64,000 nt of DNA from Calothrix sp. NIES-2100 (GCF_002368195.1 NZ_AP018178.1:605738-669737); one strand, 5' to 3'. Shown: positions 43,148 through 50,937, numbered from the stretch's first letter. Notes: generated by a model not told the origin, from the letters alone. A program made the numbers and translations.

Positions 43148-43166
43148 CTCTAAAGGATTCAAAATC
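43108..43166 (+). repeat. Direct repeat of gene end plus leader, copy 1
   Basis: TTCTATCTAGACAACCACTA and the following ACTCTAAAGGATTCAAAA recur at 43375-43416. The repeat includes the last codons of the RHH gene and the leader of the next gene. Confidence 0.75.
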
Positions 43167-43355
43167 ATGAAGATTTACAAGGCTTATCTATTTAATGGCA
43201 TCGTTTCATTTGAAAAAGTTGAAGGTTCTATTGAAGTAGAACTTTCTGAAAATATTAGCCAAGCTGTTTATAAAGCTTGGGAAAACGAACAAATTCTTGA
43301 AGTAATGGCTGAAGAATCAAATGAAGAAGATAATGGGCAATGGTGGGAATCATAA
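43167..43355 (+). CDS. Hypothetical acidic small protein
   Basis: A 62-residue protein (KIYKAYLFNGIVSFEKVEGS ... EESNEEDNGQWWES) with a very acidic C-terminus. Leader AAAGGATTCAAAATC before the ATG. Confidence 0.55.
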   Translation: MKIYKAYLFNGIVSFEKVEGSIEVELSENISQAVYKAWENEQILEVMAEESNEEDNGQWWES

Positions 43356-43374
43356 TCAGTTCCTTGGTCAATCA

Positions 43375-43416
43375 ATTTCTATCTAGACAACCACTAACTC
43401 TAAAGGATTCAAAACA
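43375..43416 (+). repeat. Direct repeat of gene end plus leader, copy 2
   Basis: Second copy of the unit at 43108-43166. Here the RHH codons are out of context, which suggests that the leader was duplicated together with the gene it serves. Confidence 0.75.
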
Positions 43417-43575
43417 ATGTCGAAACAATCAGAAAAAGACAACATCCCTAAACAATGCCAAACATGTGATTATCACTATGACAACCCCAGAGATTATGCT
43501 AAATGTGCAGTCTTACGAGACACACAATCCGATTTTGAACCTTGTGATGTAAGACAACCTAAAAAACAATCATGA
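43417..43575 (+). CDS. Small cysteine-rich protein
   Basis: A 52-residue protein with four cysteines (QCQTCDYHYDN ... KCAVLRD ... EPCDVRQP), a probable zinc site. Its TGA overlaps the ATG of the next gene (ATGA at 43572-43575). It uses the duplicated leader. Confidence 0.65.
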   Translation: MSKQSEKDNIPKQCQTCDYHYDNPRDYAKCAVLRDTQSDFEPCDVRQPKKQS

Positions 43576-43808
43576 TTTACAAAAGCACTCTAGACCTAGA
43601 TAAAGGTGGTGAAATCCAGATTAATTACATCGAAGCTCAAACACCAGAGGAAGCTTTACAACTTCAGCTAGAATGGCTTGATGATGATGATGTTTATGAT
43701 TGGAAATCTTGTATAATTTCACATCACATTGAAATTGTAGAAAAGCTTCCAGAAAACCATCGTTATCGGCAAGATACTCTAGAAGTTTATGGAATTTACG
43801 CTCATTAA
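43572..43808 (+). CDS. Hypothetical acidic protein
   Basis: A 78-residue protein (IYKSTLDLDKGGEIQINYIE ... EWLDDDDVYDWKSC). It is coupled to the cysteine-rich gene by the ATGA overlap. The alpha-beta pattern resembles the gene at 40723. Confidence 0.6.
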   Translation: MIYKSTLDLDKGGEIQINYIEAQTPEEALQLQLEWLDDDDVYDWKSCIISHHIEIVEKLPENHRYRQDTLEVYGIYAH

Positions 43809-43907
43809 CACAAACAGTTAATTTTGTCAAGTAGTTTAAGGAAATCTTAATATGTTAATCAAAACTAGAGGTTCTTTTCATTAGCTCAGTTACCAAAGAG
43901 CTAAAAC

Positions 43908-44096
43908 ATGAACAAATCTTTCAATAAATTTGCTAACTTAGGTTCCATACACGTTCGTTTTTATTGGGATATTACACGATTTAAAAACGCTTGTGTTACG
44001 GGAACAACCAAAAGACAAATGAAGCGTTTAGCGGCACAAGCAAACCGTAGATACATCAAGCAAATTACCCTGGATGAATTCAAAGATTTAATCTAA
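43908..44096 (+). CDS. Hypothetical basic small protein
   Basis: A 62-residue Lys/Arg-rich protein (GTTKRQMKRLAAQANRRYIK). It may bind nucleic acid. It is followed immediately by palindrome A and a terminator. Confidence 0.5.
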   Translation: MNKSFNKFANLGSIHVRFYWDITRFKNACVTGTTKRQMKRLAAQANRRYIKQITLDEFKDLI

Positions 44097-44099
44097 ATC

Positions 44100-44153
44100 A
44101 AAAAGTCACTTTTTAAATTCTTCGGATAAATTGAAACTATCCGAAGAATTTTT
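44100..44153 (+). terminator. Palindrome A plus terminator
   Basis: AAAAAGTCACTTTTT (44100-44114), then arms AATTCTTCGGATA and TATCCGAAGAATT and T5. Confidence 0.75.
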
Positions 44154-44234
44154 ATTTTACAGAACATTTATAATAGCTTTATATTTTTCATATACATAAA
44201 CGATATAATATAGATGTAAACTTATCATCTATAT

Positions 44235-44429
44235 ATGGATATCATTCTCTGTATTTTCACATTAGGTTTAGCTTGTCCTAGCGACAACCAACCAAATCAA
44301 GTACAAAAACAACAAGTTCAGCAAGTGCAAAAACAACCTCAAGACGTTCCTGAACCAGTAACAATTTTAGGAAGTTTAGTGGCTGCTGGTATTGGTTATC
44401 AGATTAAGAAGAATCAAAAACCTGTGTAA
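44235..44429 (+). CDS. Tiny PEP-CTERM-like exported protein
   Basis: A 64-residue protein. The N-terminus MDIILCIFTLGLAC is a short signal or lipobox-like segment. A Gln-rich linker (QKQQVQQVQKQPQ) follows, then DVPEPVTILGSLVAAGIGYQ and a basic KKNQKP tail. The latter is the VPEP-hydrophobic-basic layout of PEP-CTERM sorting signals, common in cyanobacteria. Almost nothing else is present, so it may be a decoy, a surface tag or a membrane peptide. Confidence 0.6.
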   Translation: MDIILCIFTLGLACPSDNQPNQVQKQQVQQVQKQPQDVPEPVTILGSLVAAGIGYQIKKNQKPV

Positions 44430-44483
44430 TTATGATATTATAAAAATGCATCTACTGATAATCCACTTAACTTACAGTTTTAT

Positions 44484-44514
44484 AAATCCCCGGAAAATAT
44501 CCAGGGATTTTTTG
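44484..44514 (+). terminator. Terminator before the coiled-coil membrane gene
   Basis: Arms AAATCCC and GGGATTT around a short loop, with T6. Palindrome A follows at 44523-44537. Confidence 0.65.
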
Positions 44515-44522
44515 TTATATTT

Positions 44523-44537
44523 AAAAAGTGACTTTTT
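44523..44537. promoter_or_regulatory. Palindrome A upstream of 44552
   Basis: AAAAAGTGACTTTTT, 14 bases before the ATG of the next gene. Confidence 0.7.
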
Positions 44538-44551
44538 AAAATTTTAAGGTT

Positions 44552-44971
44552 ATGGAAAACTTTAAAGATACTGCCCAGGAAATTAAAACTAGTTTGGATT
44601 CAAAATCTAAAGCGATCGCTTTGATATCTGATACTGTCGAGAACGAATTGAATAATATTGTTGTTCAGGAACTAGAATTAATTGATAAAATTACAAGTTC
44701 TGAAACAGTTCTAGATGATATTAAAACTAGATTGACCAGGGTAAAACAATCAAAGTCGAATTTGATAAATTATTGGCAACATGTACAAGACAGAAACACA
44801 ACATTTTATTTAATTTGTTTCTTTACCCTGGTCACAAGTGCTATTTTATTTCCTTTATTTACTCAAGTGGATTCAAATAATTACCAAAATTATTTAAAAA
44901 AATCTTGTAATAATAGTGAAACCAAAATCAATCTTTGTTATAATATGTCTGACACTTACAAAAATGATTGA
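44552..44971 (+). CDS. Coiled-coil protein with one transmembrane helix
   Basis: A 139-residue protein. Residues 1-80 are a helical coiled coil; residues about 84-104 (FYLICFFTLVTSAILFPLFT) form one membrane helix; a short Cys-containing tail follows. No family recognised. It is nine bases before the next gene. Confidence 0.55.
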   Translation: MENFKDTAQEIKTSLDSKSKAIALISDTVENELNNIVVQELELIDKITSSETVLDDIKTRLTRVKQSKSNLINYWQHVQDRNTTFYLICFFTLVTSAILFPLFTQVDSNNYQNYLKKSCNNSETKINLCYNMSDTYKND

Positions 44972-44980
44972 GGTTATTTT

Positions 44981-45655
44981 ATGAAATTTAAAAATCATGT
45001 TGCCCAACACGGTAAAACTCTGTCTAGAAAGCTTTCTCAAAATTATGGTGACATGTTTGGATTGATGGAACAGGCTTTAGACACCAGTAATCCTGAAGCA
45101 CAGTTACAAGCTTGTCAACAGCTTGGACAGATGAATTTAGAGGCACAAACTTATAATGATTTAGCACCACAATTAAAAGCAGCAATTCTTAATCAAATTA
45201 CAGCAACAACTCAATATAATTTAGATCAAGCAGAAATTCTCAAGGCTGCTGGTAAAGGTTCAACACAAATTGAAAAAGCTCAGTCATCTATCAAGTTAGC
45301 CAATAGTCAATATTTACATAGTCGTTCTGAAAACGCTATTGACTTTCATCACGCTAAATTGCTCGAACATCAACGACATAATTTAGAAATGTCTTATATC
45401 AAGCTACAAGGCATGATTAAACAATCGATGCAAAATGTTGATGGGCAGGCAAAACTTATTAACACGGTAAACCAGGTAAGCATCAAACAAATTCAAGAAG
45501 ATAGAAATTACCAAAAAGCGGTTGTTTCACACTTGTTAACCAATGGTGATCAGTCAAGACCGGAATATATAATCAAAAAAGATTACACACCAGCTTCTAG
45601 AGGTGTTATAGGCTTTTTACAAAGTATTGGAGAACGTTTAGGATTGTTTGTGTAA
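44981..45655 (+). CDS. Hypothetical helical protein
   Basis: A 224-residue Gln-rich helical protein, likely coiled coil in parts, ending in RGVIGFLQSIGERLGLFV, an amphipathic helix. Same operon as the gene at 44552. Function unknown. Confidence 0.55.
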   Translation: MKFKNHVAQHGKTLSRKLSQNYGDMFGLMEQALDTSNPEAQLQACQQLGQMNLEAQTYNDLAPQLKAAILNQITATTQYNLDQAEILKAAGKGSTQIEKAQSSIKLANSQYLHSRSENAIDFHHAKLLEHQRHNLEMSYIKLQGMIKQSMQNVDGQAKLINTVNQVSIKQIQEDRNYQKAVVSHLLTNGDQSRPEYIIKKDYTPASRGVIGFLQSIGERLGLFV

Positions 45656-45685
45656 ATCTTACAATTTTTGTAAACTAGATAAATC

Positions 45686-45732
45686 AAAAAGTGACTTTTT
45701 AAATCCCTGGATAACAATTAGGGATTTTTTAT
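45686..45732 (+). terminator. Palindrome A plus terminator, unit 1
   Basis: AAAAAGTGACTTTTT (45686-45700), then AAATCCCTGGATAACAATTA and GGGATTTTTT. The whole unit of about 47 bases recurs at 46408 with one change. Confidence 0.75.
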
Positions 45733-45741
45733 TAAACTTGT

Positions 45742-45785
45742 TGACATTTATAATATTATTAGTTAGTATATATTTGTCGGACAAA
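45742..45785 (+). promoter_or_regulatory. Promoter with palindrome B
   Basis: TTGACA and TAGTAT are separated by 17 bases. TTGTCGGACAA (45775-45785) lies just after the -10 and about 17 bases before the ATG. Confidence 0.7.
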
Positions 45786-45802
45786 AAACAAGGATTAAAG
45801 AA

Positions 45803-46399
45803 ATGACAGAAGTAATAAAAGACATGAACAATTTGTTAACATCTATGGAAAATTCTTGTAATTCAAAAGAAAAAAATGGATTATCAATTTATTCTTTGCT
45901 TAGAAGCTTTCAGAAATTTTTTATTTTAAATCAACAAAATTATAAAGTTGATGAAATTCACAAAACAACTCTTTTAATTTTAGGTGTTGCTGGTGAAGCT
46001 GGTGAAGTTTTATCTATTTTGAAAATCAAAGATAAAACTGATAAAGACACACATAATTTAGGTTTAGAATTATGTGATGTTTTAGCTTATTTAGCTATAT
46101 TGGCTTATGATGAGAAATTCACTTTTGCTAATATATATAATGGATTCCCGGAAAATCTTAATCTAGATTTGTCAGAAAATGTTTTTAACCTTTGTGAACT
46201 TTATAAAAAATCAATTCTTTTTAACATTGATATTGATCCTGAAAAGTTTTTTGAAATCTCTGTTAACATTATTCAATCTATCTTTTTGATAGCTGTTGAA
46301 AATGATATTGATTTGTTTAAGTCTATGTTTTTTTGTTGCGAAAAGAATATGAAACGTGTTATTAAAAACACTTTACAAACACAAGAGAGAAACGATTGA
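45803..46399 (+). CDS. MazG-like nucleotide pyrophosphatase domain protein
   Basis: A 198-residue protein. LLILGVAGEAGEVLSILKIK and LGLELCDVLAYLAILAYDEK match the metal-binding ExxE and ExxD helices of MazG-type enzymes. Phage MazG proteins hydrolyse NTPs or alarmones. Here a thymidylate metabolism link is possible because two ThyX genes lie in the element. The second half is less typical. Confidence 0.75.
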   Translation: MTEVIKDMNNLLTSMENSCNSKEKNGLSIYSLLRSFQKFFILNQQNYKVDEIHKTTLLILGVAGEAGEVLSILKIKDKTDKDTHNLGLELCDVLAYLAILAYDEKFTFANIYNGFPENLNLDLSENVFNLCELYKKSILFNIDIDPEKFFEISVNIIQSIFLIAVENDIDLFKSMFFCCEKNMKRVIKNTLQTQERND

Positions 46400-46407
46400 T
46401 TTAATTC

Positions 46408-46454
46408 AAAAAGTGACTTTTTAAATCCCTGGATAACAACTAGGGATTTTTTAT
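46408..46454 (+). terminator. Palindrome A plus terminator, unit 2
   Basis: AAAAAGTGACTTTTT (46408-46422) and a hairpin nearly identical to unit 1 at 45686. The two units look like a copied module. Confidence 0.75.
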
Positions 46455-46540
46455 TGTCTAAATTTTTACTATAATGTTAAAATATGTCAGACAAGAAAAA
46501 ACCTTTAAAATAATAAGCATACTTTAAAGGTTTTTAAATA
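46454..46540 (+). promoter_or_regulatory. Promoter with B site followed by an attenuator-like hairpin
   Basis: TATAAT (46470-46475), ATGTCAGACAA (46484-46494), then arms AAAAACCTTTAAA and TTTAAAGGTTTTT. The hairpin lies between promoter and gene 46571, so a short RNA of about 50-60 nt or attenuation is expected. Confidence 0.6.
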
Positions 46541-46570
46541 GCAATCTCTAGTGTGTAAAGGAATTATATC

Positions 46571-47134
46571 ATGTTTAATATTCAAGAAAATGAAAATCAA
46601 GAACAAAATTTGGAGTTTACCAGGGAAAACCAGGAACATTTAGCAAGACTTGAGCAAGATTATCTGAAAGAGTTGAATAGACAAGAATTTGTTAAATCTT
46701 GGTTAGAAATGGTTATGTTTAATTCTATGAATGTGTTCATAACGCTTTGGTTGATTCACGTTGGTTCTACACTGTTCTTAGCTGTTCTTGGAGGCTTTAC
46801 AATTGGATCAGTACCAGCTATGAAAGCGATCGCTGACAATTTCAATATATCTAAGGACAGTGAATCTATGAATTTCAGTGTTAACGGGAAACTTATTAAT
46901 GGTTTGATTAAATTGATATTAGCAGGAACATTAACATTTGTTGCTACAAGCGAGATTCGTAATATTTTAAAAATTGCTGATGTCAGTGCTACTGCTTATG
47001 AGCAAGATAAACAAGATTATGAAAGGGATAAAAGACAAGGAATTAACCCTGATTTAAAATTTATAATTTTAACAGGTTGTGGTGCTGCTGCTGGTGTTAT
47101 GGGTTATAAATTTTTAAAGGATCTTATGGATTAA
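46571..47134 (+). CDS. Membrane protein of unknown function
   Basis: A 187-residue protein. It has a polar N-terminus, two or three hydrophobic segments (about 55-80 VFITLWLIHVGSTLFLAVLG; about 115-135 LIKLILAGTLTFVATS; about 163-180 FIILTGCGAAAGVMGYKFL) and acidic loops. AAAGGAATTATATC precedes the ATG. It may work with the P-loop ATPase downstream. Confidence 0.6.
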   Translation: MFNIQENENQEQNLEFTRENQEHLARLEQDYLKELNRQEFVKSWLEMVMFNSMNVFITLWLIHVGSTLFLAVLGGFTIGSVPAMKAIADNFNISKDSESMNFSVNGKLINGLIKLILAGTLTFVATSEIRNILKIADVSATAYEQDKQDYERDKRQGINPDLKFIILTGCGAAAGVMGYKFLKDLMD

Positions 47135-47136
47135 CT

Positions 47137-47190
47137 AAAAAGTCACTTTTTAAAATGTCTGACACTTGTTATAATAGTTGTCAGACATTT
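47137..47190 (+). promoter_or_regulatory. Palindrome A, then -10 box between two B palindromes
   Basis: AAAAAGTCACTTTTT (47137-47151), TGTCTGACA (47156-47164), TATAAT (47170-47175) and TTGTCAGACAT (47178-47188). The gene starts 25 bases later. Confidence 0.7.
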
Positions 47191-47213
47191 TTGTATAATA
47201 TTACCTGGACAAC

Positions 47214-48827
47214 ATGAACCCGCTTAAACAGATCAAGAAACAAAGAGATAACACAGCAAAATTAGCATTCTGTTTTGCTGGCATCAGTATTGTATCGATG
47301 TATACTAGTATGTCAGATGTTAAATATGATACTGTAGATTTTTGCTTTATCCCAGAAGTTTTACACAGTACACCAAGATCTGAATTCTGTAAAAATGGTC
47401 AGGACATATTTAGGACTAGCCCTAAGTTTTTGTTGAAAAAGGATGAGTTGAAACCTAACCCAGAATTTGTTACAGGGAATGATAAATTTTTGATTCCGGC
47501 AACTGGTAGACACATTGTAAATTTTAATAAAGCAACTAACCCAAATTACCTTTTTTATGCTATAGCGGCTGTAGGACTTTCAACAGTTTCTTACGGACTT
47601 TACAGCCTGACATCAACCAGATACAAGCGAGAATTCCCTGAACTATTTGAACAATACAAAACTGAAACTCTTGAAGCTCAGTTAATCGGTTTGCAGTCTC
47701 GCGAAACAACCAAGTATAGAACCGTTCTAGAAACTCAGTACATCCAAGAAAATATTGAAAGTGAATTTCAAAGTTTGAGAATGATGGACATGTCCGATGA
47801 GCAAAAACTAGCTTATCAGGAATATTTACAGGAACAATCTAGAAAGCAAAAACTTATCGAGAATTCTAGTTTTGATTTAGATTTAGCACGGTTAAAAGCT
47901 GAAAAATTTAAGCATGATTTAGAGTCAAAAACTAGTGAAAAGAAAATGGAACGTTTGGATCAACGTGGTTATGAACCGAATTTAGAAAAGTCTGGCAACG
48001 GTTCAGATGGTTCTAGCAACAGTTCGGATAATTTTGATAATCAAAACGATTCTGTCCAGGGTAGTAACTTTGATGTTGCTAAATCTGAGCAAGACACTAG
48101 AGACATGATTAAGAGTCTTGTAAAGTCTGATGGTTCAACAGTGATTATTGGACAACAAGGTAGTGGTAAAAGTTCATTCGTTAAAGAGTATTTGAGGCAA
48201 TTAAAGGACACTTACACAGAGTTTGATGCCAGAGTATTCAGCGTAAAAAATGACAGCTACGAAGGTTTAAGAGAACAAGATTGTTGCTATAGATTTATAG
48301 GTGATGACAAAATCCAAGAAGCACAAGAATTTTTTAACGATATCAAAACTGAATATGAGCGTAGATTGTCCCTGGATGAAGATCGACGCAATAATCTTAA
48401 ACCTTTTATCGTGTTACTCGATGATTGGATCAGTTCTGCGATCGCTCTCGATGAAGCTGATGTTCAATATTCACAATTGTTATTAGACATTTTAATTATT
48501 GGGCGGGAGTACAACGTCAAATTTGTCGCAATATTACACAGTTTAAACCTGAAAGCCATAGGCATTAAAGAGTTAGATCAAAGCACTAGGTCATGTTTAA
48601 ATCTTGTGTTACTTGGCAACAAATATATTAAAGATAACCGAGAAATGGAAAGCTATAAAGTTATCGAGACCGCTTTAAATCTTCCTCAAGCAGTACCTGA
48701 TAAGAAAGACCGGGATAATTTACGCGAACAGTATAAAAATTACAAAGTTGTTTCACAAAGATTGAAACAGCCCGTTGTGTTTGCTTATCTTGGTCATTAC
48801 TATCTTGGTATTGTTCCGAAATTTTAA
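47214..48827 (+). CDS. Membrane-anchored P-loop ATPase (FtsK/TraD-like)
   Basis: A 537-residue protein. Two N-terminal membrane segments (about 16-36 and 113-133) are followed by a coiled coil (about 150-250) and a Ser/Asn/Gly-rich linker (GNGSDGSSNSSDNFDNQNDS). The ATPase has Walker A IGQQGSGKSS at about 309-318 and Walker B FIVLLDDW. The layout resembles DNA-translocating ATPases of plasmids (TraD/FtsK). The role in a phage-like element is unclear: DNA transfer, partition or entry. Confidence 0.7.
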   Translation: MNPLKQIKKQRDNTAKLAFCFAGISIVSMYTSMSDVKYDTVDFCFIPEVLHSTPRSEFCKNGQDIFRTSPKFLLKKDELKPNPEFVTGNDKFLIPATGRHIVNFNKATNPNYLFYAIAAVGLSTVSYGLYSLTSTRYKREFPELFEQYKTETLEAQLIGLQSRETTKYRTVLETQYIQENIESEFQSLRMMDMSDEQKLAYQEYLQEQSRKQKLIENSSFDLDLARLKAEKFKHDLESKTSEKKMERLDQRGYEPNLEKSGNGSDGSSNSSDNFDNQNDSVQGSNFDVAKSEQDTRDMIKSLVKSDGSTVIIGQQGSGKSSFVKEYLRQLKDTYTEFDARVFSVKNDSYEGLREQDCCYRFIGDDKIQEAQEFFNDIKTEYERRLSLDEDRRNNLKPFIVLLDDWISSAIALDEADVQYSQLLLDILIIGREYNVKFVAILHSLNLKAIGIKELDQSTRSCLNLVLLGNKYIKDNREMESYKVIETALNLPQAVPDKKDRDNLREQYKNYKVVSQRLKQPVVFAYLGHYYLGIVPKF

Positions 48828-48929
48828 GCAAACAGAAAAACGCTGTACCTGGACTGAACCATTAAAGTTATCCGAGACATTACAGATTGTTACAAGTACT
48901 TGACAAACTTTTTATAATACCCATAGCTA

Positions 48930-48992
48930 GAAAGTGACTTTTCAAAGGTAGACAATTCTATGAATTGTTTGTATACTTGAAAAGTCACTTTT
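48930..48992 (+). promoter_or_regulatory. Paired palindrome A copies around a small hairpin
   Basis: GAAAGTGACTTTTC (48930-48943) and AAAAGTCACTTTT (48980-48992) flank GACAATTC/GAATTGTT. They lie between the P-loop ATPase gene and the zinc-repeat gene. Confidence 0.6.
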
Positions 48993-49003
48993 ATTTAATC
49001 GAT

Positions 49004-49684
49004 ATGAATTACCCAGAATTAAGCCAAGAAGCTATAGATCATTTAATATTTGCTGGCTGCAATCCAGAATTATACAGATTTGGTGAAATTTGTAAGAACA
49101 ATCATGAATTCCGAGATTCTGGTTACTCCATCAGATATAAAAACGGTAATAATTGTTATGAATGTAATAAAACTAGAAAATGTAAAGATCATGTGAAACA
49201 GAAAAAAGAATCGGTTTTTGGTAAATTTACACCTTTGACTAAATCGGCTATCAACTTTTTAAAAGCTAGTGGTAAAAATTCCGATGATTTTAGATTTGGT
49301 ACTATCTGTCCGAATAATCATGAATTTGAAAATTCTGGTTATTCTATCAGATATAAAATATCAAAAAGATGTATTTTTTGCGCAATAAATTACCGTTTAG
49401 AAAATGAAGAAAAAATCAAAAAGCAACAAAAAATAATATACCAACAAGTGACCAGGGAAAAACTAGGAATTCAGCGAGAATACAAAAATGCTGAATTAAG
49501 TCAAGAGGCTACAGATTTTTTAATTGAACTTCGTAGAAAACCGGAATTATACGCTTTTGGTTCTATTTGTAGCAATGGACATGAATTCCAAGATTCTGGT
49601 TATTCTATCAGATTGATTAAAAATCGTAACTGTTTGTTTTGTCAATCTGATAATTTTAAAAAATATAAGCTTAAATACTCTTGA
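49004..49684 (+). CDS. Triple-repeat zinc-binding protein (treble-clef/HNH-like)
   Basis: A 226-residue protein with three repeats of about 70 residues. Each carries YRFGxICxNxHEFxxSGYSI followed by a CxxC. The pattern C-x(3)-H ... C-x-x-C could make one zinc site per repeat, as in treble-clef or HNH-like nucleases. No catalytic HNH residue is clear. An upstream ATG at 48965 is rejected because it lies before palindrome A. Confidence 0.65.
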   Translation: MNYPELSQEAIDHLIFAGCNPELYRFGEICKNNHEFRDSGYSIRYKNGNNCYECNKTRKCKDHVKQKKESVFGKFTPLTKSAINFLKASGKNSDDFRFGTICPNNHEFENSGYSIRYKISKRCIFCAINYRLENEEKIKKQQKIIYQQVTREKLGIQREYKNAELSQEATDFLIELRRKPELYAFGSICSNGHEFQDSGYSIRLIKNRNCLFCQSDNFKKYKLKYS

Positions 49685-49729
49685 CAAATTTTTTATAATA
49701 TGCATCAAACATAATATGACTAAGATTTT

Positions 49730-49781
49730 AAAAAGTCACTTTTTAAGTATTGACAAACTTAGAAATGTCTGACATATTATA
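49730..49781 (+). promoter_or_regulatory. Palindrome A, -35, palindrome B and -10
   Basis: AAAAAGTCACTTTTT (49730-49744), TTGACA (49750-49755), ATGTCTGACAT (49765-49775) and TATTATAG. B lies within the promoter spacer. Confidence 0.7.
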
Positions 49782-49808
49782 GAAAGTTCTGAAAACAGGA
49801 AAAATTTT

Positions 49809-49967
49809 ATGGTAATTAAATCAACACAATCATCTCAATATTCTGATAATCCTCAAATACCAGAAGCTATTATCAATATTGAAATTAAAGAAAAAGGTTT
49901 CACGAGTGATGGACAACCGATTAAAGATATCACTTGCCAGTTTAAAGGATGGGTAAAAGGTAAGTAA
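49809..49967 (+). CDS. Hypothetical small protein
   Basis: A 52-residue protein (IPEAIINIEIKEKGFTSDGQ ... TCQFKGWVKGK). Four bases before the next gene. No family recognised. Confidence 0.5.
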   Translation: MVIKSTQSSQYSDNPQIPEAIINIEIKEKGFTSDGQPIKDITCQFKGWVKGK

Positions 49968-49971
49968 TTTT

Positions 49972-50424
49972 ATGGCATCTGGCAAAACTCACGATAAATC
50001 AATATTTCTATCATTACCAGGGTTTTGGGCTATAGGCTCATACTATTCCCTGGACATGATAACACTAGCAACATTTTCAGGGTTCTATCTATTTTCAGGG
50101 TTATATTTAAGTCCTGATTTAGATATGAAAAAATCTAGACCTTCTCAAAAATGGTCGATTCTAAAGTTTTATTGGATACCGTATAGAGCGTTATTTAAAC
50201 ACAAGGGTAACTTTTTTAATCGGAACTTTTATACACATTTTCCGATTATCGGAAGTTTGATTAGATTCTGTTACTTGTTGTTTATTCCCGGTCTATTATT
50301 GGTTTACAACGATTTTCAAAATCTTGAAACTGTTCTGAAATATTCTATGATTCTCTATGTTGCAATGGAACTTTCAGCACTGGTACATTTAATTTTCGAT
50401 ATCATTTACACAAAAAGGAGTTGA
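49972..50424 (+). CDS. DUF2227-like membrane metal-binding protein
   Basis: A 150-residue protein with MASGKTHDKS at the N-terminus, LYLSPDLDMKKSRPSQKW, then FNRNFYTHFPIIGSLIRF and a hydrophobic C-terminus. These match the conserved His/Asp motifs of DUF2227 proteins found in cyanobacterial chromosomes. Its presence in a phage-like element suggests an acquired accessory gene. Role unknown. Confidence 0.7.
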   Translation: MASGKTHDKSIFLSLPGFWAIGSYYSLDMITLATFSGFYLFSGLYLSPDLDMKKSRPSQKWSILKFYWIPYRALFKHKGNFFNRNFYTHFPIIGSLIRFCYLLFIPGLLLVYNDFQNLETVLKYSMILYVAMELSALVHLIFDIIYTKRS

Positions 50425-50428
50425 ATTT

Positions 50429-50602
50429 ATGGAAATCACAAAAAAAGATTTTGATTGTTTTGAAAAAATTCGTGTTTCTGGTAAAACAAATATGTACAAT
50501 TTGGCAGGTGTTACGGCGTTATCTGATGGAATTTTGAATCACGACAAAATAAAAGAAATAATCGGAAATTACGATAAATATGCCAATATTTTTAAAAAAT
50601 AA
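50429..50602 (+). CDS. Hypothetical small protein
   Basis: A 57-residue protein (KKDFDCFEKIRVSGKTNMYN). AAAAAGGAG stands at ideal spacing before the ATG. It follows the DUF2227 gene by four bases. Confidence 0.55.
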   Translation: MEITKKDFDCFEKIRVSGKTNMYNLAGVTALSDGILNHDKIKEIIGNYDKYANIFKK

Positions 50603-50621
50603 ATAAAATTGACATAAAACT

Positions 50622-50662
50622 AAAAAACCCTTAGTAATTTTAAGTTACTAAGGGTTTTTTAT
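50622..50662. terminator. Strong bidirectional terminator
   Basis: Arms AAAACCCTTAGTAA and TTACTAAGGGTTTT with A/T tracts on both sides, between convergent genes. Confidence 0.85.
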
Positions 50663-50679
50663 TGTCTAGATAGATTTAA

Positions 50680-50937
50680 TTAAGCAGGTTGAGCTAGAGC
50701 CGCAGTAGCCTCTGTGACTAGTGCTTTTATCTCGTTACTAAGTTGAACCGCTTTTTCACTGGAAACTTGATCGCTAGATAACAATTCTTGAATCTGTGTG
50801 TCTTTTTGAAGTGCTTGATCAGTTAGCTGAGCGATTTTATTACTGTCATCAGCCTTAGTTGCAATGAGTTGTCTGACCAAGGAAGCTAGAGCAACAATCT
50901 GATCTGCTAACTGATTTAAAACGTCTGTAGTAGCCAT
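50680..50937 (-). CDS. Small coiled-coil protein
   Basis: An 85-residue Ala/Gln/Leu-rich protein with continuous heptads (LNQLADQIVALASLVRQLIA; AQLTDQALQKDTQIQELLSS). Codon usage and composition are less AT-rich than its neighbours. It could be a structural or lysis-related phage protein; no motif settles this. Confidence 0.6.
   Translation of the reverse strand: MATTDVLNQLADQIVALASLVRQLIATKADDSNKIAQLTDQALQKDTQIQELLSSDQVSSEKAVQLSNEIKALVTEATAALAQPA

Noticed and set aside
43340..43552. 70-codon plus-strand frame
   Set aside because: It is out of frame with the cysteine-rich gene 43417-43575, which has its own leader and an ATGA overlap with the next gene.
48841..48900. Possible gene after the P-loop ATPase
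   Set aside because: No frame longer than a few codons has a start and ribosome site; the stretch looks like leader DNA before paired palindromes.
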